DNA of 64,000 nt from Shewanella sp. Choline-02u-19 (GTDB lineage: Bacteria; Pseudomonadota; Gammaproteobacteria; Enterobacterales; Shewanellaceae). The position numbers and the translations under genes were made by a program. The stretch spans positions 62,001-126,000 of the forward strand of contig NZ_PJBE01000013.1 of the NCBI RefSeq assembly GCF_002836205.1, written 5' to 3'. This document shows positions 59,000 through 64,000 of this stretch, piece by piece. The notes below the pieces were generated by a model that had not been told where the DNA came from, ran no database searches, and saw nothing but the letters and a program-made list of their open reading frames with translations. Within the stretch, counting starts at the first letter, position 1; each line of letters begins with the position of its first letter.

Positions 59000-61681
59000 A
59001 TGGCAGATACTACAGTAGACAAACTAGCCGCAGAAGTTGGGAAAAGCGCTGATCGACTCGTCGAACAGTTTTCTCAGGCTGGCATTAAGAAATCGACAAA
59101 TGATACGGTTTCAGAATCTGAAAAACAGCAGTTGCTTGATTTTCTTAAGAAGCAACACGGTGGCGAAGCTGCACCAACTAAAATGACACTTCAACGCAAG
59201 TCAGTGTCGACTTTGAGCGTTGCAGGCAGTGGCGGTCAATCAAAAGACGTTAAAGTAGAAGTGCGTAAAAAGCGTACTTTTGTTAAGCGTGATGAAGCGC
59301 AAGAAGCAGAGCTTGCTGCAGCAGCAAAAGCTGAAGAAGACGCTAAAGCTGCGACAGCAAAAGCTGAAACTGAAGCGAAGAACAAAGCTGATGAAGAAGC
59401 AAAAGCCGCGAAAGCGACTGCTAAAGTAGCAAAGAAAGAAGCTGCTCCAGTGCAAACTGCAGATGAAAAAGCCGCTACAGATGAAGCTGATAAGCTTCAA
59501 GCTGCTAAAGATGAAGTTGCTATCGCTAAGGCTGATGTTGAATCAGTTGCCGCGACAGAAGAAGCGCGTCGTCTTGCTGAAGAAAACGCTAAGCGTTGGG
59601 CTGATGAAGAAAAAGCACGTAAAGAAGCTGAAAAGACGGGTGATCACCATGTGACCACCTCGACAGAAGCACGTGCTGCTGAAGATACAGCCGATGCAAA
59701 AGCAGAAAAGAGTGGACGTCGTCCACGTAAACCTTCTGCAAATGCTGGTAACAATGCAGCTCCTAATGCTAACGCTAATGCTAATGCCGGTTCTGGTCGC
59801 CCAGGTGGTAAAGGTAAGCGCGGTAAAGACAACCGTCGCGATAGCCGTAATTCACGTAATTCACGTAATACGCGCAGCGTAGCACCTGAATCAATGGATC
59901 ACGCGTTCAACAAGTCAGCTGTTGTTGTAAAGGCAGAAGTTAGCATCGGTGAAACAGTTTCAGTTTCTGAACTAGCTTCAAAGATGTCAATTAAAGCGAC
60001 AGAAATCATTAAGCAGATGATGAAGATGGGCTCTATGGTTACTATTAACCAAGTCCTCGATCAAGAAACTGCCCAGCTTGTTGCCGAAGAGATGGGACAT
60101 AAAGTTATCCTAACTCGCGAAAACGAGCTTGAGCATCAAGTACTTGCTGACCGTAATGGCGAAGTTAAACTTGAATCACGTGCTCCAGTGGTTACTATCA
60201 TGGGTCACGTCGACCATGGTAAGACATCACTACTTGATTACATTCGTCGTGCAAAAGTAGCCTCTGGCGAAGCCGGTGGTATTACTCAGCATATTGGTGC
60301 TTACCACGTTGAAACTGACAACGGTATGATCACTTTCCTAGATACACCTGGTCACGCTGCGTTTACCGCAATGCGTGCACGTGGTGCTAAAGCGACTGAT
60401 ATCGTTATTCTAGTTGTTGCTGCAGATGATGGCGTTATGCCACAAACAATCGAAGCTATCCAGCATGCTAAAGCAGGCGGTGTGCCACTGATTGTTGCCG
60501 TTAACAAAATGGATAAGCCAGAAGCAGATCCTGAGCGCGTTAAATCTGAACTGTCTCAACATGGCGTAATGTCAGAAGATTGGGGCGGAAACAACATGTT
60601 TGTTCACGTTTCAGCTAAGAGCGGTGAAGGTATTGATGATCTTCTTGAAGGTATCCTTCTAGAATCTGAAGTACTAGAACTTAAAGCGGTTCGTGAAGGT
60701 ATGGCTGCAGGTGTTGTTGTTGAATCTAAGCTTGATAAAGGCCGTGGTCCAGTTGCAACAGTACTTGTACAAGAAGGTACCTTGAAGCAGGGCGATATCG
60801 TTCTTTGTGGCCTTGAGTACGGTAAAGTCCGTGCTATGCGCGACGAAAACGGTAAAACAATCACTGAAGCGGGTCCGTCGATTCCTGTTGAGATCTTAGG
60901 TCTTTCAGGTGTGCCATCTGCTGGTGATGAAGCGACTGTTGTACGTGATGAGCGTAAAGCGCGTGAAGTTGCATTGTACCGTCAAGGCAAGTTCCGTGAT
61001 ATTAAGTTGGCTCGCCAGCAGAAGTCTAAGCTTGAAAACATGTTCGCCAATATGGTTGAAGGTGAAGTTGAAGAGTTGAACTTAGTGCTTAAAGCTGATG
61101 TTCAAGGTTCTCTTGAAGCGATTGCTGATTCACTGAACAAGCTTTCTACTGATGAAGTTAAAGTTAACATCATCGCTCGTGGCGTAGGTGGACTCACTGA
61201 AACAGATGCTACTCTAGCGGCAGCATCTAACGCTATTATGATCGGCTTTAACGTTCGTGCAGATGCACAAGCGCGTAAAGTGGTTGACAGCGAAAGTGTA
61301 GATCTTCGTTACTACAGCATCATCTATCAGTTGATTGATGAAGTTAGAGACGCGATGAGCGGCATGCTAGCGCCAGAATTTAGACAAGAAATTATTGGTC
61401 TTGCTCAAGTTCGTGACGTATTTAAGTCTCCTAAGATTGGCTCAATTGCTGGTTGTATGGTGACCGAAGGTACTATCAAGCGTAGCGCTCCAATCCGCGT
61501 TCTGCGTGAGAACATTGTTATCTACGAAGGTGAGCTTGAATCTCTTCGTCGCTTTAAAGACGATGTTGCTGACGTTCGTAACGGCATGGAATGTGGTATC
61601 GGTGTGAAGAACTATAATGACGTCAGAGTTGGCGATCAGATTGAAGTCTTCGAAACCGTTGAGATAGCGCGTACTCTGTAA
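59000..61681 (+). CDS. infB: Translation initiation factor IF-2
   Basis: IF-2 is the GTPase that brings fMet-tRNA to the 30S subunit. The 893-residue protein has an N-terminal IF2-N domain, a long charged Lys/Glu/Ala-rich linker (about 70-290, with an Asn-Ala repeat near 255-262) and a second IF2-N domain. The G domain follows, with G402-HVDHGKT, DTPGH and NKMD, then the C-terminal domains that bind initiator tRNA. The ATG at 59000 has AGAGGGG upstream; an in-frame ATG 16 codons earlier overlaps nusA. Internal initiation giving a shorter form, known in E. coli, was not checked. Confidence 0.97.
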   Translation: MADTTVDKLAAEVGKSADRLVEQFSQAGIKKSTNDTVSESEKQQLLDFLKKQHGGEAAPTKMTLQRKSVSTLSVAGSGGQSKDVKVEVRKKRTFVKRDEAQEAELAAAAKAEEDAKAATAKAETEAKNKADEEAKAAKATAKVAKKEAAPVQTADEKAATDEADKLQAAKDEVAIAKADVESVAATEEARRLAEENAKRWADEEKARKEAEKTGDHHVTTSTEARAAEDTADAKAEKSGRRPRKPSANAGNNAAPNANANANAGSGRPGGKGKRGKDNRRDSRNSRNSRNTRSVAPESMDHAFNKSAVVVKAEVSIGETVSVSELASKMSIKATEIIKQMMKMGSMVTINQVLDQETAQLVAEEMGHKVILTRENELEHQVLADRNGEVKLESRAPVVTIMGHVDHGKTSLLDYIRRAKVASGEAGGITQHIGAYHVETDNGMITFLDTPGHAAFTAMRARGAKATDIVILVVAADDGVMPQTIEAIQHAKAGGVPLIVAVNKMDKPEADPERVKSELSQHGVMSEDWGGNNMFVHVSAKSGEGIDDLLEGILLESEVLELKAVREGMAAGVVVESKLDKGRGPVATVLVQEGTLKQGDIVLCGLEYGKVRAMRDENGKTITEAGPSIPVEILGLSGVPSAGDEATVVRDERKAREVALYRQGKFRDIKLARQQKSKLENMFANMVEGEVEELNLVLKADVQGSLEAIADSLNKLSTDEVKVNIIARGVGGLTETDATLAAASNAIMIGFNVRADAQARKVVDSESVDLRYYSIIYQLIDEVRDAMSGMLAPEFRQEIIGLAQVRDVFKSPKIGSIAGCMVTEGTIKRSAPIRVLRENIVIYEGELESLRRFKDDVADVRNGMECGIGVKNYNDVRVGDQIEVFETVEIARTL

Positions 61682-61745
61682 CGCATCTTGTAACTTACTT
61701 ATAGGGGCGGCGTTAGCCGCCCTTACTATTTAGGGCAAATATATC

Positions 61746-62174
61746 ATGGCAAAAGAATTTAGTCGTACACGCCGCATAGCACAACAGCTACAACAAGAGT
61801 TGGCGCAGGTGCTACAGCGTGACATGAAAGACCCTCGTATCGGTTTTGTCACCGTTAATGATGTCGATGTTTCGCGTGACTTAAGCTATGCAAAAGTTTA
61901 TGTGACTTTCTTTGAAGAAGACGAAAGTCTTGTTAAAGAAAAGGTCAAAGCATTAGATGATGCAGCGGGCTATATCCGCTCACTTGTCGCTGGGCGCATG
62001 AAATTGCGTGTGATGCCTGAACTGCGTTTTATCTATGACAGTTCATTGGTTGAAGGTATGCGTATGTCAAACCTTGTTAGCCGCGTGATCAGTAATGATG
62101 CAGCTAAGCAGCAAGAGCACGGCACTGAAGAAGACATTGAGCAAGACAGTAACAAGGCTGAGGACGACAAGTAA
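61746..62174 (+). CDS. rbfA: Ribosome-binding factor A
   Basis: RbfA is a cold-shock 30S maturation factor with a KH-like fold. The 142-residue protein has RTRRIAQQLQQELAQVLQRDMKDPRIGFVTV at the N-terminus, the usual family signature, then VSRDLSYAKVYVTF and LRVMPELRFIYDSS. The last 20 residues are acidic. The stop overlaps the truB start by one base. Confidence 0.97.
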   Translation: MAKEFSRTRRIAQQLQQELAQVLQRDMKDPRIGFVTVNDVDVSRDLSYAKVYVTFFEEDESLVKEKVKALDDAAGYIRSLVAGRMKLRVMPELRFIYDSSLVEGMRMSNLVSRVISNDAAKQQEHGTEEDIEQDSNKAEDDK

Positions 62175-63124
62175 TGGGTCGTCGTTCTCGTGGCCGTCAC
62201 GTTGATGGCGTGTTACTGCTAGACAAAGATACTGGCATGAGCTCAAATTTTGCTTTGCAAAGAGTAAAGCGATTTTTTGATGCAAACAAGGCTGGCCATA
62301 CTGGCGCGCTTGATCCATTAGCGACTGGCATGCTGCCTATCTGTTTAGGCGAAGCGACTAAGTTTTCCCAGCACCTACTCGATGCTGATAAACGTTACTT
62401 AGTCACGGCTAAACTTGGTGAGCGCACTGATACTAGCGATTCCGATGGTGAAGTGGTTCAGACCCGAGAAATGGATTTTACTCAAGCGCAGTTAGATACC
62501 GCTCTTGAATATTTTCGTGGCAAAACCATGCAAGTTCCTTCAATGTTCTCAGCGCTTAAATATAAAGGGCAACCTTTGTATAAGTACGCCCGTGAAGGCA
62601 TTGAGGTTCCGCGTGAAGCGCGGCAGATCAATGTGTTTGAGCTTAACTTTATTAGCCTAGAAGGCAATGAGTTAACTCTAGATATACATTGTTCTAAAGG
62701 GACTTACATCCGCACGATTACCGATGATTTAGGTGAAATGCTAGGTTGTGGTGCACATGTCATTATGCTGCGTCGCACTCAAGTTGCGGGTTACCCATAC
62801 GATAATATGGTGTCACTAGCACAGCTTGAAGCGCTTGTTACTCAGGTTGAAGAGGAGTCTTTAACCTTAGCAGAGGTATTGGATCCCCTTCTATTGCCGA
62901 TGGATACAGCAGTGAGTGGCTTTAAAGAGATTAACGTCTCTGATGACATGGCGCCATTCTTAATGAATGGCAACCCAATACAGATTGCTAATTTGCCCGT
63001 TGATGAGCTTGTGCGGATCACTTTAGGTGATGAACGTAAGTTTGTTGGTGTAGGCCAAATGAATGATGACGGCCTGCTTGCGCCTAAGCGCCTTATCGTT
63101 TTGAGAACTGAATCTGACGAATAG
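62174..63124 (+). CDS. truB: tRNA pseudouridine-55 synthase TruB
   Basis: TruB makes pseudouridine 55 in the T loop of tRNAs. The 316-residue protein has GVLLLDKDTGMSSN, the catalytic Asp47 in GHTGALDPLATGMLP, the TSDSDGEV loop, VPSMFSALKYKGQPLYKYAR, and CSKGTYIRTITDDLG. A C-terminal PUA-like region follows. It is translationally coupled to rbfA. Confidence 0.97.
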   Translation: MGRRSRGRHVDGVLLLDKDTGMSSNFALQRVKRFFDANKAGHTGALDPLATGMLPICLGEATKFSQHLLDADKRYLVTAKLGERTDTSDSDGEVVQTREMDFTQAQLDTALEYFRGKTMQVPSMFSALKYKGQPLYKYAREGIEVPREARQINVFELNFISLEGNELTLDIHCSKGTYIRTITDDLGEMLGCGAHVIMLRRTQVAGYPYDNMVSLAQLEALVTQVEEESLTLAEVLDPLLLPMDTAVSGFKEINVSDDMAPFLMNGNPIQIANLPVDELVRITLGDERKFVGVGQMNDDGLLAPKRLIVLRTESDE

Positions 63125-63194
63125 CCTTGTTTTATCGTGCGGTAGGGGAATCTAGTTGCTACTCCTTCGCTTAATAGGTAGAATACGCGCTCAC

Positions 63195-63254
63195 TTTAGC
63201 TGAGTTAGTGATCGGCTAAAGATTTATTAACGCATTATTTGGAGAGACAACATG
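63195..63254 (+). promoter_or_regulatory. S15 autoregulatory leader of rpsO
   Basis: TTTAGCTGA (63195-63203) pairs with TCGGCTAAA (63212-63220) around GTTAGTGA, and the region runs to the ribosome site and ATG at 63252. Sequence and position resemble the E. coli rpsO leader hairpin that S15 binds to block its own translation. A pseudoknot with the loop was not verified. Confidence 0.55.
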
Positions 63255-63521
63255 TCACTAAATGCTGAACAAACTGCTACTATTCTGGCTGAATTCGGTC
63301 GTTGTGAAAACGATACAGGTTCTTCTGAAGTTCAGGTAGCTCTGCTAACTGCACAGATTAACCACCTTCAAGGTCACTTTAAAGAGCACATCCACGATCA
63401 CCATTCACGTCGTGGTCTACTACGTATGGTTAACACACGTCGTAAACTTCTTGCATATCTTAAGCGTACTGAAAACGTTCGCTACCAAGAGCTAATCAAG
63501 AAGTTAGGTCTACGTCGTTAA
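63252..63521 (+). CDS. rpsO: 30S ribosomal protein S15
   Basis: S15 is a primary 16S rRNA-binding protein. The 89-residue protein has the standard four-helix pattern: LLTAQINHLQGHFKEHIHDHHSRRGLLRMVNTRRKLLAYLK. The length equals E. coli S15. GGAGAG precedes the ATG. In E. coli pnp follows; here a terminator and an oppositely oriented EAL gene follow, so pnp is not adjacent. Confidence 0.98.
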   Translation: MSLNAEQTATILAEFGRCENDTGSSEVQVALLTAQINHLQGHFKEHIHDHHSRRGLLRMVNTRRKLLAYLKRTENVRYQELIKKLGLRR

Positions 63522-63549
63522 TCTTTTATTAGATTACGTTTGACCTATT

Positions 63550-63574
63550 AAAAGGAGGCTTAGCCTCCTTTTTT
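63550..63574 (+). terminator. Rho-independent terminator after rpsO
   Basis: AAAAGGAGGC-TTA-GCCTCCTTTT plus T run; 10-bp stem. Confidence 0.92.
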
Positions 63575-63659
63575 GTGCCTGTAATAAGCTGGATAATATT
63601 TACAATTCGTGTGGCCATTGATAGAACTGCAAGGGGATTAGATTGGGTTGCGGCTCGAG

Positions 63660-64000
63660 TTATCCCAAAGATTTAGTCGCTTGATGATAGCGTTTAATGT
63701 ATTTATCTTCGAAGGCTTCTAATGCCAAAGGCTTGCTAAAGAAATACCCTTGACCTATTGAGCAATCACGCTCTTGCAGCCATTTAAGCTGTGCTTCGTT
63801 TTCAATTCCTTCTGCAACAATCTTTAAATTTAATTGTTTTCCTAGCATTAAAATGGTTGAAGCAATGGCACTCTCTTGCGGTAAATCACTGACAAAACAT
63901 CGGTCAATTTTCATGGTAGTGATTGGAAGTTGACGCAGGTATGACAGCGAAGAGTAACCAGTACCGAAATCATCAATGGCAATGCTAAACCCTGCAGCGC
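63660..64000 (-). CDS. EAL-domain protein (c-di-GMP phosphodiesterase type), C-terminal part
   Basis: The gene runs off the right edge; the last 112 codons are in the window. The reading frame is open to base 64000 and shows the EAL motifs DDFGTGYSSLSYLRQLP, the catalytic-type Lys in MKIDRCFV, and the Glu in IVAEGIEN, then QGYFFSKPL. The ATG visible at 63914 is internal, not the start. EAL domains with these residues hydrolyse c-di-GMP. Whether a GGDEF or sensor domain precedes it cannot be seen. Confidence 0.9.
   Translation of the reverse strand, partial: AAGFSIAIDDFGTGYSSLSYLRQLPITTMKIDRCFVSDLPQESAIASTILMLGKQLNLKIVAEGIENEAQLKWLQERDCSIGQGYFFSKPLALEAFEDKYIKRYHQATKSLG

Overview
The window is a stretch of chromosome from a marine gammaproteobacterium, very probably Shewanella. 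The gene order points there: alkB, gcvR-like, bolA, luxS, nqrABCDEF-apbE-nqrM, paired bacterioferritins, dinB, pepD, proBA, dnaKJ, fklB, dapB-carAB, greA, a secDF pair, yhbY/rlmE-ftsH-folP-glmM-tpiA-secG, tRNA-Leu, tRNA-fMet, rimP-nusA-infB-rbfA-truB-rpsO. The proteins are of gammaproteobacterial type, intergenic DNA is AT-rich, and nearly every unit ends in a clear hairpin-plus-U terminator. The species cannot be fixed by reading alone.

Layout. 1-3.2 kb: rlmG start (minus strand), an AlkB-type dioxygenase, a double-ACT GcvR-like regulator, bolA and luxS. 3.8-11.0 kb: the complete Na+-translocating NADH:quinone reductase operon with its own FMN transferase (apbE) and Fe-S maturation factor (nqrM). 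11.2-12.3 kb: two bacterioferritin subunits behind a Fur-like box. 13-20 kb: a dCache chemoreceptor, an SOS-type dinB with a LexA box, and two peptidases. 20.0-21.2 kb: two tandem, non-identical copies of a roughly 510-bp unit made of HexR-like operators, promoter, structured leader, micropeptide, conserved 3' region and terminator. 21.2-24.1 kb: accessory-looking DNA with palindromes, a degenerate coding fragment and a tetR/oxidoreductase pair behind a double palindromic operator. 24-30 kb: a purine permease and a BtsSR-like two-component system with its CstA/BtsT-type transporter. 30-46 kb: proline, heat-shock, peptidase, isomerase, lysine and carbamoyl-phosphate genes. 46-64 kb: a second-type SecDF pair and the conserved greA-to-rpsO block, ending in the 3' part of an EAL-domain gene.

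Most interesting signal: the tandem units at 20026-20530 and 20677-21193. A 51-nt leader block is 50/51 identical between copies and the core of a 30-32 aa peptide is conserved with mostly synonymous changes. Stems of the first leader hairpin and of the terminator differ in sequence but keep pairing. Each promoter carries a TGTAAT-N3-ATTACA palindrome, the type of site described for HexR, the KDPG-responsive regulator of central carbon metabolism. I know of no described function for this unit.

How the genes fit together. NQR pumps sodium, ApbE attaches FMN to NqrB and NqrC, and NqrM supports metal-centre maturation. BtsSR probably controls the adjacent transporter through three direct repeats spaced exactly 21 bp apart. 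The two Bfr subunits look complementary: one keeps the heme methionine, the other keeps the full ferroxidase centre. The metY-to-rpsO block couples transcription elongation, initiation and ribosome maturation, with leader-type control before rimP and before rpsO.
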